DNA of 64,000 nt, from NCBI GenBank assembly GCA_003255065.1, contig QAOA01005007.1, positions 103,778-167,777 on the forward strand, read 5' to 3'. The notes below the pieces were generated by a model, which was not told the origin of the DNA, did no database searches, and saw nothing but the letters and a program-made list of their open reading frames with translations. A program made the translations under genes and the position numbers. Shown piece by piece: positions 1 to 10,843 of this stretch (position 1 is its first letter; each line of letters starts with the position of its first letter). Origin of the DNA: Cercis canadensis. Lineage: Eukaryota; Streptophyta; Magnoliopsida; Fabales; Fabaceae.

Positions 1-362
1 GTGGAACACAGACACTGAACACTCACAAGAGCCTCCTCTCTTCCTCACTTAGCCCTACTCGTTCTTTTCTATACATTGTAAATAGTAAGCAGAATAAAAT
101 GATTGAAAAATAAGAGTATTATGGGTTAAAGCTTACACAACTATGTTTACTTGCTAAAATGTGAAAATGCTGTGATGGGGGTGTATGAACATTAAATGCT
201 TTTTTGATCCAGTGAATTAGTCAGGAGGGAGTGGATGTCCTGGAAAACTTTTTGTTCTGCACCTATCAGTTTGATTGAATTTCTCCATGTTTTCTCTCTA
301 GTCTCTGTACTTTCTTTATTTACTGCAACATTTTCTTTTCTCTACCTGGAACCATCTTTCAG
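1..362 (+). other. Intron of the first gene, no exon seen
   Basis: AT-rich sequence ending in a pyrimidine-rich tract and an AG at 361-362. It reads as the 3' part of an intron of the PLP-enzyme gene that continues at 363. No upstream exon of that gene could be identified here, so its 5' half must lie before the window. Confidence 0.6.
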
Positions 363-1465
363 GCTCAGACACTTGAAGCACTGGGAGCTGTTGTTGAAAG
401 AGTACGACCGGTGTCAATTACTCACAAAGACCATTATGTCAATGTTGCAAGGAGACGGGCATCAGAAGCAAATGAGTTTGCGCTGAAGCATAGGAAAACT
501 TCCCAATTGAACAGCGAGGGTATTGAACAAATTAATGGTTACAGATCAGATGAAGACAGTCACAGCTCAGTTTTTTCTATTGATTGTCAAGGGGGCTTTT
601 TTGCTGACCAGTTCGAGAATTTGGCAAACTTCAGGGCCCACTATGAGGGTACAGGGCCTGAGATTTGGGAACAGACTAATGGAAATTTGGATGCATTTGT
701 TGCAGCTGCAGGCACTGGTGGCACTGTGGCTGGCGTTTCCAGGTTTCTCCAGGTCCATCCTCCCTCCCTTCCAGCTAACCTTTGAATATTGTCATTCTGG
801 TTTTGGAAGTCGTCTAAAAATCTTTTCATATGTTCAACAGGAAAAGAATCCTAATATCAAGTGCTTCCTCATAGATCCTCCTGGTTCTGGTTTGTTTAAT
901 AAGGTAACGAGGGGGGTGATGTACACCAAAGAGGAGGCTGAAGGACGAAGACTTAAGAATCCATTTGACACAATAACAGAAGGAATTGGAATTAACAGGA
1001 TAACAAGGAATTTCATGATGGCAAAACTAGATGGGGCTTTTCGAGGCACAGATATGGAGGCTGTTGAAATGGCTAGGTCATTCCTTACTCTTTTCTTATC
1101 TATCCTTTCTATTTCTGAAGAGTTTTTTTATTTTTTATTTTATTTTTAACCTCTTCTGCCATTTAAAGGGCTGATAAAAGTAAAATGAATTGAATTGTTG
1201 CCTTAAGTGTTTGCTTGCTCTCTATTAATTTCTATATATTAGGTTTCTTTTGAAGAACGATGGACTATTTCTTGGGAGTTCTTCAGCAATGAATTGTGTT
1301 GGAGCTCTTAGAGTGGCACAGTCAATTGGCCCTGGTCACACAATTGTAACCATTCTCTGTGACAGCGGGATGAGACATCTGAGCAAGTTCCACAACTCTG
1401 AATACCTGTCTCAGCTTGGCTTGACACCTAAAGCAACTGGGTTAGAGTTCTTGGGTTACAAATAA
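363..1465 (+). CDS. Cysteine synthase-like PLP-dependent enzyme, 3' part of the gene
   Basis: Three exons, 363-752, 841-1076 and 1243-1465 (TAA), with GT-AG introns and consistent phase, give the last 282 residues. The family (fold type II PLP enzymes: cysteine synthase, cystathionine beta-synthase, D-cysteine desulfhydrase) does beta-elimination or beta-replacement on amino acids. The phosphate-binding glycine loop AAGTGGTVAG is visible about 115 residues into the fragment, and a serine-rich turn GSSSAMN follows near the end, as in cysteine synthases. The Schiff-base lysine belongs to the missing N-terminal half. The long insert between the two halves (HRKTSQLNSEGIEQING) and the C-terminal extension after the catalytic core are typical of a plant subfamily resembling Arabidopsis At1g55880 (recalled, not searched), not of the main O-acetylserine thiol-lyases. 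The exact substrate cannot be told. The gene is cut by the window edge, not broken. Confidence 0.85.
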
Positions 1466-3942
1466 GCACGGGCCATCAGAGGTTTGAAACCACCACGTTT
1501 ACCTAAATGCTGTGTAACTGTCTGAGATTGGCCTGACATACAATAACACTACGGATGGATTTTTTGGCATCAGATGAGTATGGCCACCGACGAGTTCGAA
1601 CTGAGTTCATGGCAAGATCAGAGCATACTATTTGAAAGGACAGACTTGAAAGGGACCTGGAACAAGTCTTGTGGAGTTTATTTGAGACCTCAACAAAGGT
1701 CTCATATAGCTCATTCTTTGCTAGATTAAATGATTTATTGAACTCAATGAAACTGAACAAAGAGCAATCAATTGTCAACAGAAAATGTCAACTTAAAATT
1801 TGAAAAGTTATAAGGGGACTGGAAATTAGAGAAGAAAGTTATATTATATGTTTCGAAAGTTGAACTCTTTGAGAAAATGAGTTGTAAGTGAGGATTTTCT
1901 TTTTCCTTTTGGCTTAGTTTGGGAGTTTAAAGTGAGGGGAAAGGAAAGGAAAGGAAAGGAAAGGAAAGGAAAGGAAAGGAAAGGAAAGGAAAGGAGAGAA
2001 GAGGAGAGGAGAGGAGAGGAAAGAGAGGGAAAGGGAGGAATTTTTCTCTTCTTTGTTTGGATGATTAAAATGAGCAAAAGGAGAGTAAAGGAAATGAAAG
2101 AAATAAAAATTTATAATTTTACAAATTTATTTTTTATTTATAAAGTAAATATATTTAATATAAAATTTAATAATGTTATTTAGATAATGTTTGAAAAAGA
2201 ATTTGAAGAAATAAATAGAGGTATAATAATAAATTATTTTTTTTTCTCTAAACTCTTTAAATTGGAAGAACACAAAAGAAAAGGCAAAAAATGAATGTGG
2301 GGGTTTGAAATTATTCTTTATTTTTTTTTTTTTTTAATATTGAACTCTCAAAAAAGGAGATTGATACATTTACTCATTTCCTTTCATCTTCTTTCCCTCC
2401 AATTTTAACTCCTAAACAAACCTTTTAAGTTCATTGAGAGTACTTTATCCAGAATTGGAGAAGAAATTGATAAGGAGGAAGCTTAACTGGAAAGTTAAGT
2501 GATAATGGGGAATGTTCTACTTTATATGGTTAATTCTGCCTGGATTGTAGTTTGATTGGGTGAGGAGAGTGTTCTTGGTTTACATTGTATTTGTTACTGA
2601 TATTAGATTTCAAATTAATTTGTGATACCAAACTAGCATATGTCATAATATTTAATATCCTGGCTAGCTTGGCTAATGCGTGAGCTACACAGAATCCATC
2701 TCTTTACATGGGAAACAGAAGATGAAACTTGCACTGTTCCATTATCAGCCCGATATAAAAATATCCATCAGTCACCAACTTTTGAAGAAACTTGCTTCTC
2801 TGTGAGCACCAGTAGCCGCAACTTCTCTATTGCCATCACTGATAACCACACCCATAGTTATCAAATATGGCAGTGTATAGTGCGTACTTTTTGCGTAAAC
2901 TGTTATGTGTCTGCAGTTGGTGTTTGCCTAAGTTGAGCCTTTGGGTTCCTCAAACTGTGCTTTAACTCTTGAGCAATCTTGTATTTGGTGTAAAGGTTTA
3001 TTAACCGAAATGCACAACTAATAGTTGTCCTTGTATGGCGTTTTGAGTTAGATAAGTTTTTGTAAATGAAGGTGGAGTCTTTTTTCTGTTCTGTGCTAAT
3101 TTTCTTCATTTTGAGTATGACTCATTTTTGGGTTGCTGAAAGGCACTCCACCGATTTTGCTTCATAGCACAAACGATTGATGTCATTGACATTTGGGTTT
3201 TCCAGCAATATATTGTTAGCACTAGTATATCATGTGCTGCAAGACTGCAAATTAAGATAAAACTAAATTGATGTTTACACAAATTGCATAATTTTATACT
3301 ATAGTAATACTATATTATTGGTTAGTAGTAAAACAGAAGGAAAAAATTAAGATATACATATGAATTAAGTATGCATAATTTCATTAATATATAACAATAA
3401 AAAAATCTATATCAGTTTTTTAATTTACTATTGTGTTTATCATTATTGACCTAAAGTAATTTTAAAAGAATAAATCAAAATTGATGAAGGACATTGAACT
3501 TCCTTTCTATTTTATTTTCTCATTTTTTTAAATATTCTCTTGGAGATGCTAGGCTATCCTTGATATTTTAAAAGGTAAAGAGAGCTTGGGACAGAACAAA
3601 TATTTGATTTTGATATCATCGTAAAAATCACCAATATGCAAGGAAAAGTTAGTCAACAATTTGGGGATGTGTCATTTCAACAATTTAAGAATGTGACCCA
3701 TTCTGAACTTCCAGTGGGAGGTATTTTCCATTTTTACCCCCTCGCACATAACTTGGGTAGCTTAGAATCCCCCAATTCCCTTGGGCATAAGAGCTTCATG
3801 CATTCTCAAAAAGATCAAGAGGAAAATTTATTGCCAAAACACATAACTTCCCAAACTGTTGTCTCGAGAAATACATCAAAACTCTATAAAACATAAACTT
3901 GCTGAAGAATAGCTCAAGAAACTAAAATCTCCAATCTGGTCA
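1466..3942. other. 3' UTR and intergenic region
   Basis: Contains the 3' UTR of the PLP-enzyme gene (to roughly 1800), a GGAAA microsatellite at 1938-2035, and AT-rich DNA. An open stretch at 2676-2936 on the plus strand resembles no protein family I know and lacks support. Nothing else is recognised. Confidence 0.5.
1938..2035 (+). repeat. Purine microsatellite (GGAAA)n grading into (GGAGA)n
   Basis: A run of about twelve GGAAA units is followed by GAGGA/GGAGA variants, making nearly 100 bases of pure purine on the plus strand. It lies in the region downstream of the PLP-enzyme gene. A polypurine tract this long can form triplex DNA, but nothing here shows a function. Confidence 0.9.
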
Positions 3943-5330
3943 CTACCTCTTCTCAAATTGAGATTCATAGCAATGTGGATCTAACCAGTCCTTGGAGGAT
4001 CCCTTTGCCATGTTGCCACTTACTTTCCCACCACCCACAAGTTCCCTCAGATTATCCAACTTGTTCTCCCTGCCTGTCCCACTAGTCCTCTTATCTGCTT
4101 CTTTCAGTTTTTGCTTGAACCGCTTACGGTTAGATGAGTTCAGCTCTTGATATTTTGATTGTGAAGGAGGTGCTCCGTGCGGTCCCAGGTAGATGTTCTC
4201 TTCCTTCTTAACCTACACAGAAACATGTATAGTAAACATACACATTAATACATTATCAACCCAACCAGTTATATTATATCATCTTTAAGGAGAAACAGTT
4301 CCTTCAGCTGACCTTTGCAGAAGAATGTGAGGATTCTATCTCTGGATCATAAGGTTTACTTTGATCTGATTCTTCAATTCCCAAGCTTGGAATCACAAAT
4401 CCATCAGTGTCTGCATCAAACAACCAACGAAACCATCCCAATTTAAAGCTATCCAAATATATGTTCTACCAACAAAACCATCCCATATTAGCAAAACAGA
4501 CGGTACTATGCAATAGAGAACGGAAACAAACAACTGCTAAGTCACAGAGAATCCAACAGTGCCACCACTAGGCTAAGTTCATTTTAATAGCAAACAAACA
4601 ACCTAGTAAACTGCAAATCTACAACATATTGAAGCAAAACTTTCAATCTAGATTTATAAAGAGAATGATTCTGAACGTATCTAGTAGATTTCAAGGAGTT
4701 CCTTTTCTGATTTTGCTCTACGCAACATATAATTAAAACAAAACCCACTGCTGTATGAGACCTGATGCTCTCTGTATACTAGGATATTACAACTTCAAGC
4801 TTAACCAATTATTTTATCTTCCCATTTAAACAAAGTAGAAAACACACATAAAAAGGAAACCACTAAATCAATCAGTGCTAATTCAGTTCAAAAACAGAAA
4901 CTTTTAGTTACTGTGGCATCAAAACCAAATACCTGTAAATCCTACAATAGCAAAGAATGCGATCCAAAGAACAGAAAACAATTCAAATCTCTCTAGAGAA
5001 CAGAAAATCAATAATGGATCCAATTGGGAATTTGCAATGTGATTTACATATCTCCATTCAAATGCAACAATGGATAAGATCAACATAATTAATTACCAGG
5101 ATAAATTTGGGTATAATAATTCAAAACCCATCAACGAATCAGTGATCCTTTCAAAACCCAGAAAGGGGAAAATAAAATTATCAAAAGTCAGACAAAAAAT
5201 AATCTTTCTCTCTCCTCTGTTCTTAGCTCTGTCAAAAACAACAAATTAGGAGAATCGGAGGCAAAAACACCATACCCCACTCATCTTCTTCTTCAGCTGG
5301 AGGACTGGTGCGCAGTGCAGATGGGTCCAT
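3943..5330 (-). CDS. Conserved plant protein of unknown function, 140 residues
   Basis: Three minus-strand exons, 5276-5330 (ATG), 4313-4410 and 3943-4212 (TAG), joined by GT-AG introns in phase, give a 140-residue soluble, charged protein. It begins MDPSALRTSPPAEEEDEW, has an acidic middle with DGFVIPSLGIEESD, then the distinctive GPHGAPPSQSK and a very basic stretch NRKRFKQKLKEADKR, and ends DWLDPHCYESQFEKR. There is no signal peptide or membrane segment. The acidic-then-basic layout and the predicted disorder would suit a nuclear or nucleic-acid-linked protein, but that is inference. I have a recollection of close relatives in other land plants annotated as hypothetical. The 865-base first intron explains why no long open frame marks this gene. 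A palindromic telo-box sits about 210 bases upstream of the ATG. Confidence 0.8.
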
Positions 5331-5535
5331 TGGAAGCAGATGACCATGGATTTGAACGGTCACAGGGCGCTAAAGCCCGATGAAGAGAGCGATCAGACGA
5401 AGATTTCACCAACAACAACAACACCAATCTCGAGAAACAGAAAAAATTAGCGAGAATTTTATAAGCGACGCAGAACCAATTAATAATAAAACCTAATGAG
5501 AAAAGATATCGCTTGAGAAAATTCGGAGAACAATT

Positions 5536-5555
5536 AAACCCTAATTCTAGGGTTT
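5536..5555. promoter_or_regulatory. Palindromic pair of telo-boxes
   Basis: AAACCCTA, four bases, then TAGGGTTT: two telo-boxes head to head. Telo-boxes are frequent near transcription starts of plant housekeeping and translation genes. This one lies 206 bases upstream of the start codon of the 140-residue protein, so in its promoter or leader. The site is seen; its function is inferred. Confidence 0.5.
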
Positions 5556-5639
5556 CGATGTTCGCGTTTAGCTCGCGTGCCTGAATTGCCCCGTCGATTG
5601 TGAGGGAATTTGAACAGTAAGTCACCGGATGATCAAGGG

Positions 5640-8399
5640 TAGTTTCGTCATTATGAGGTTTAAAATAGAATTATGCTTTATTTGCAAAATCAAGAAAAGG
5701 AATCTAGGATTGTTGAGATATGCTTGATGAATGGTTATGATTTGTGGTCGTTGGGTGATAGGGAAGAATCGTTGCCACTAGATTTGTATGGTTCATCTTA
5801 AAAGTTATGAGAATAAGAAAATATAATATATAATACTAAATGGAAAAGTTTGTTTTCCATAAATAAAAAAAATTAAATAAAAATAATTAACAACATATTA
5901 TCGGATGCAACATCTAATAAGATTATAAGAGTTGTCTCTCATATACACCTAAAAATCACATGTTTGAATTAGATTCTCGTGAAGAATATCCTCATGTACT
6001 TGATGCTTTAGCATTTGATGATCTGAATTGCTTTTTTCGATTTATGAAGGCTGAAGCTTTTAAAAGAAAATTAAAAACAAATTGGAAGATGCTAATAAAA
6101 AAAGGGATTCTATGATACTATATGAGTATGTCATACTACACTGACATGACAAGCATACATAATTTTCATATTTTATTAGATATAAAATATAATTTATTTA
6201 ATTTTTTAAACAAACTTAAAAATAGTTAACTTGTACACGTGTCATTTATTTATTAGTTATTCCTATGTAGTATGATATACTACATAAATACTAAAAGTAT
6301 CTAAGAAACCTCCATATAAAAAAAATGTAAATCGTTTTTTTTCCTTTTGGCCAATTCAATATTTTCAAAATAATTCCAATTTGAGTTTCTCTTTTTTGGC
6401 TGTCATTCTTGTTTACTTTCTCTAGCCTTGAAAATGGAAAGTAGTAATTGCAATAATCTCTATTAGAATTTATTGATAACAGTCAAAATAGGGTTAATCT
6501 ACCACCTTGGCTGCGGTTAGTGCTTGTTAAGTTTTTGTTTTGGTTAATGAATAAATGCTTAGCAATAAAAAAGTAGGCATAATCCATAAGATTTCCCACC
6601 AAGCAGCACATAGTCAAAGTCACGAGAAAGCATTTAGCAATGCAATGTCTTTTTGAGGAAACCTTTAGGCTTTAATCCTTAAATTTTTTTGTCTATTATA
6701 TTCCTTTTGTTTTTTATAACATCATTTCTTCATGGGCACGAGCAAATGATTATGAGTGCTATTTAGGACAAGCAATTCTATACCAAGTAGTCAAAAAGCT
6801 GAAACGGACATTCACAATTCTGATGTGCTTTCTTCCTGTTCAATAAAAATTTTACAGATGCTTTCCTCCTTTTGAGCTAAAAATAAGAAAGACAAATCCA
6901 TTAAACCCTCTACTTCAATAATGATACTTGTATATCAGCGCACACCAAAATTTTATTAGTTTAAATATAAACAGTCTGTAATTGAGTGATACTGAAATTA
7001 TTTTTAAAATTTATAAATTTTATGTCTAAATTTAAAACCAGTACCAAAAAAAAATATACAAACACTTTTACATGTATGCACTTAACATTGCATGCAAATA
7101 AAAGACTAGTTTTTAATTAGTTTGTGAGACGTAAAAATTTGACCAAATTTTTGTGTTTCTTACAATCTGCATAACATTTTTAAACATGAGAGATGCTGTA
7201 TAAATTCTATTGACTTTCTGTTTCCATTTTACGTGGCAATTAATGGGCCCTAGTAGATATTGTGTTTGCTAGTGAGACCAAGAGAGTGATGGAGGCTACC
7301 TGACAATATCACCAAGAGATTTCTTCAAGAATGGGCTTCCATTAAACCCTGCATGCCCTGCAGAATAGAAATGGACCTCAGGAATAATTACTTCTTGATG
7401 GATTTTGCTACAGACAATAGAAAATGGGGCATTATTACTGAGCACTGCTCAATTTTAATTATATATATATTTTTAATCTTGATTGAATCTAAACAAAATG
7501 CAGGGGGGAAGCTATGTTCACTATGACTAAAATTTTTAACTGTATAAGGATTTTAATGTATTTTATGTAAGGTTTTGAAATCTTGTCTAGAAAAAGTCAT
7601 AAAAGTACTCAACTTGTGTTTGTTTTGCCGGAAAATATTTTTTCACTTATAAGAAAATGTTCTTTTGAGGAATTTGCTTTTACCCATTTTAGCATATTGA
7701 GGTATTGTTCATGGGTTTTGTTTGGTTGTGGATAAAACAGGGGGAGAGGCAAGACCCTTTTGAGTATTTCTATTGGTTTCTGTAAATGAAATATGTTTTG
7801 GAGGGTCTGAAATGGTGCCATGTGGGGGCTCAGATATGTCTGGCACATGTATTCGATAATTTCAAGGCTTTGAGGTTGTAAAATGTCGATGGAAAACAAA
7901 CAGCTTTGCTATCTTCAAGAGAATCAGTTGCAGATAACAACAAAAAGTTTTGTGTCAGATAAATAGAAGAACCAGTTTGGTTTGTTGCTAGAGTATCTCA
8001 GAAGTAGAAAGGAGCTTGACCTTCTGAAACCAAAGTACCAAATTTCACCCAATTCAGGTATGATGAAGAAGAAATTGAATTTCAAGTTATGATCTTGAAT
8101 CTTCTTCATCTTGCTCAGATCAAAATTGAAACTTTTCCTCCTTTGCTACCCTTTTTTTTGGATATATAGTTTAGCAAGAGCTTCAAAATGGGCACGAGGG
8201 GCTGAAAGTTCGCAACTTTTTGCTTAAAAGTCTCTTTTGGCACCCCTCAAATACCATCGCTACATGTTAGATTGAACAAAACTTTTGGTATTTCCTGCAA
8301 TCTTTCCCACAGATCTACCCCACCCTTTTCAACCCTTCTTGCAGCTTTTGTTGGATCCTGGCATTTCCTTTCTCTTTGACACTATTCCAGTCACTGATC
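5640..8399. other. Intergenic region and leader of the 8400 gene
   Basis: AT-rich DNA with one foldback transposon copy (6104-6313). Open frames on the minus strand at 7609-7899 and 7924-8109 show no family resemblance and are likely chance. The last few hundred bases, which become C/T-rich after 8160, probably hold the promoter and leader of the gene at 8400; a weak TATATAG lies near 8163. Confidence 0.4.
6104..6313. mobile_element. Foldback MITE, family A copy 1
   Basis: A 210-base element running from GGGATTCTATGATACTATAT to a mirrored end that reads, on the minus strand, GGAGGTTTCTTAGATACTTT. The two ends are imperfect inverted repeats and both carry an internal AGTAT(G)TCATACTAC-type motif. 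The same sequence is found in the opposite orientation at 22785-22984, and part of it at 33402-33493. A/T-rich DNA (ATAAAAAAA-like) flanks both sides, so a target duplication is possible but not certain. No coding capacity; superfamily not assigned. Confidence 0.7.
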
Positions 8400-9251
8400 A
8401 TGGAAAAAGCAGCTAAGGAAAAAATCTGTTTCAAACTGGCTTTCTTACCCATTGTTCTGGTTCTTGTTCTTTTTTCAATTTTCTTTTTCTTTCCAGCATC
8501 TCAGTCCTCCCATTTTCTTTTCACAGTACCCATTCTGCTTCTATCTACTGTGTTTTTAGTCACATTGAAAAAGAAGAAAGGGTTTCCAGATGAAAATCTA
8601 GTCCCAGAGAAGGTGCAGAAAGAGGAGTTAAAGCAATTACTAGCAGATGTTACTCAGACTGAGGCTACCCAACAAAGTGAAACTGCTCAGAAGCATGAGC
8701 AGCAAGTTGAATCACACTCAGATTCTTCACTTCCATCTGATAATGAAAGCAGCAATGGCTCAATCATGGGTGAAAATTTTGAGCTCAATTTTTTGAAGCA
8801 TGAGCAATTACAAGGCAATTTGGAGTCAGATTCTTCACTTCCATCAGATAGTGAAAGCAGCACTGGCTCTACAATGGATGAAAGTTCTGACCCTGATCAG
8901 AATAGGGATCAAAATCTGGGAATCTCTGATAGCAGCTTGGTTTCTGATAATGATGATGATGATGATGATGATGATAATGATGATGATGATGAAGATAGTC
9001 TTATTGAAATCAACCTTCCAATTGGTGACTTCCCTGGCTTATCTGAAGAGCCTAAGCAAAAATTGCTATCAAAGTTGCCTGATTTTCTGCCAGAATCCAT
9101 TTTCAAGCAGCAGGGTCTTGTGGAGCTCTTAGCAGAAATTAATGAAATGAATGAGGATGAAAATTTGATAGAAATTGATATTTCCATGGGATCCACCAAA
9201 TCTCAAGATCTGAAATTGAAGCAGGAGATAGCAGTTTTGGGTGATCTGTGA
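8400..9251 (+). CDS. Membrane-anchored protein with acidic low-complexity tail, function unknown
   Basis: A single exon of 283 residues from ATG at 8400; the frame is also open a little upstream, but with no ATG. Residues about 12-32 and 39-55 are two hydrophobic membrane segments followed by the basic KKKK stop-transfer patch, so the rest probably faces the cytosol or lumen as a long hydrophilic domain. That domain has an internal repeat: SDSSLPSDNESSNGS near residue 111 and SDSSLPSDSESSTGS near residue 150, both resembling casein kinase 2 target sequence. Next comes a 17-residue tract that is almost all Asp, encoded by a GAT microsatellite. The C-terminal part contains two similar acidic-hydrophobic motifs, DSLIEINLPIGDF and ENLIEIDISMGS, bracketing a predicted helix; this is the likely conserved part. 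I do not recognise the family. Confidence 0.75.
   Translation: MEKAAKEKICFKLAFLPIVLVLVLFSIFFFFPASQSSHFLFTVPILLLSTVFLVTLKKKKGFPDENLVPEKVQKEELKQLLADVTQTEATQQSETAQKHEQQVESHSDSSLPSDNESSNGSIMGENFELNFLKHEQLQGNLESDSSLPSDSESSTGSTMDESSDPDQNRDQNLGISDSSLVSDNDDDDDDDDNDDDDEDSLIEINLPIGDFPGLSEEPKQKLLSKLPDFLPESIFKQQGLVELLAEINEMNEDENLIEIDISMGSTKSQDLKLKQEIAVLGDL
8949..8992 (+). repeat. GAT microsatellite encoding the Asp tract
   Basis: Near-perfect (GAT)n within the membrane protein gene at 8400-9251, interrupted by AAT and GAA codons. Being in frame, length changes alter only the number of Asp residues. Confidence 0.85.
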
Positions 9252-9727
9252 ATTCTTAGTGATTTATCTCTATGAAATGCTTTGCTCTTGAGCTGCTACT
9301 TAGATTTAGTGCTTTAATTACTTTTCTTCTTCTAAATGTCATGAAAAATTTTGTGCTGTTTAATTAACATGGCTTCTCAAGTCATACATACTAGATTATG
9401 TGTACCTTAGCCTTTCTATGTCCTTTCCTTTTAGTTATATACTCTCAAGTATCTCCTTTGACTTTCTGATTATATATATATGTTTTTTTTTTCTGTTGTT
9501 CGAGTATTCTTATTTCAGTGATGCTAGTTGAGCACTCTAATATTCATAAATTTGCAAATGTCTACATCTCAATAAACTTTTTTTTACAACTCAGATAATG
9601 TACACAAAGAAGCAACTATTATTACCCTTCAGGCATGCAACCACATATAGTGTTACACAAGTTTGTGAACATAAAGAATCTGTAACCAGTATTACTCTTC
9701 TTTTTTCTTTTTTAAGGTGAGTATTAC

Positions 9728-9985
9728 GGTAAATTAACTAACAAAATATATTTTGACAAACTATTTATCAAAGTGGAGTATTTTGCAAACGATTTACTAA
9801 AATTGTACATTTTTTATTATTTTATTCAAAAATCGCAGACAATATGAGTCACGTTATTTTGAAGTAGAGTTATACTACTTCAAAGTAGCGTGACTACTTC
9901 TTCTGTGTCTGTCTATCAATAATTTTTAAACTATTTTATTTACCTAAATACTTTGCAAAATTATATTTTTTTTAATCATTTTTCC
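9728..9985. mobile_element. Mutator-like foldback MITE with 9-base target duplication
   Basis: A 258-base element flanked by perfect 9-base direct repeats GAGTATTAC at 9719-9727 and 9986-9994, the target length expected for Mutator-like transposons. Its ends are imperfect inverted repeats: GGTAAATTAACTAAC at the left, and GGAAAAATGATTAAA read inward from the right. In the middle is a hairpin, 9847-9895, with two near-perfect 21-base arms and a 7-base loop. There is no coding capacity. A relative with the same ends but a different core is at 41370-41662. Confidence 0.8.
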
Positions 9986-10782
9986 GAGTATTACTCTTGT
10001 TAATTAGGAAAATAGGATTTGTTAGGGAGCATGATGATATTCTGTTTCCACGCTTTCACTTTTTTAGACATAGCAAGGAATCAAAAAGCTTTTTTAAATG
10101 CTTGTCATCAAATTGTTTTGTTCTTTTCCACTTTTCCTTCAAATATTCTCTCCCTTCCACGGGAAAGTTTTATTAACCTGCATTACGCCCTGTTTAAGCC
10201 TCAATTTTCTACTTATCACATCATTAACCTATGACTTTCCTTGCTACTTATTTTGGATCTCCAACAATCAACCACCAAAAAATCCTTTACTATTTTTATT
10301 CTTTGGAAAGAATCTTCTTTTTCACAAAGTGTTCATGTTATTTTTAAAATACGAAAAAAGTGGAAATAAAGTTATTTGAAAAAATGAAAATTAAACAATA
10401 TTTGAAAAACCAAATTTTAGTAACTTTATATGTTTGATTGCTTCTTCACTCTTATAGATACATGAATCATGAATACATTAATTGATATGTATAGTCTCTT
10501 ATTATAACTCTTTTTTTTTTTTAAATACTTTTGGCTATTGACTCTCAATTTAAATTCGAAACTAATAAGTTTTGACGACGATTTCAGTATCACTCCACCC
10601 AAAGCATTTGGTCTCTTTTATAGTAACTCTGTTGTTTTTTAATCAATTGTATGTCCTCTAAAAAAAATGATATGCACAATTTTTTTTCTCCTCAATGCTT
10701 TTTTTAACCCCTTTTTGGGCCCAGGGCGAGGTGGGTGAATAAGGCTAGGGCTAAATCTGTGTGATAACTCGTAAGTGAAATT

Positions 10783-10843
10783 GTGGGCCGAGCCCACTGT
10801 CGATTGTTGGGCCCGCCCAACTTAATCCTTCGTGAAGTTGGGC
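10783..10843. other. Hairpins in a TGGGCC-rich island
   Basis: Two inverted repeats lie side by side in otherwise AT-rich DNA: GTGGGC-CGA-GCCCAC (10783-10797) and GCCCAACTT...AAGTTGGGC (10815-10843, 11-base loop). TGGGCY motifs are plant site II promoter elements, but the nearest gene start (DEK leader, about 12300) is 1.5 kb away. Function unknown. Confidence 0.4.

Noticed and set aside
1844-2183. Open frames over the purine microsatellite
   Set aside because: Produced by the GGAAA repeat, which has no stops in several frames; low-complexity translations only.
5920-6000. Possible SINE fragment near CACATGTTTGAATTAGATTC
   Set aside because: Only a weak B-box-like word, with no A-box, poly-A tail or target duplication.
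7609-7899. 96-residue minus-strand frame
   Set aside because: No family resemblance, and it lies in the likely upstream region of the 8400 gene; not enough support to call a gene.
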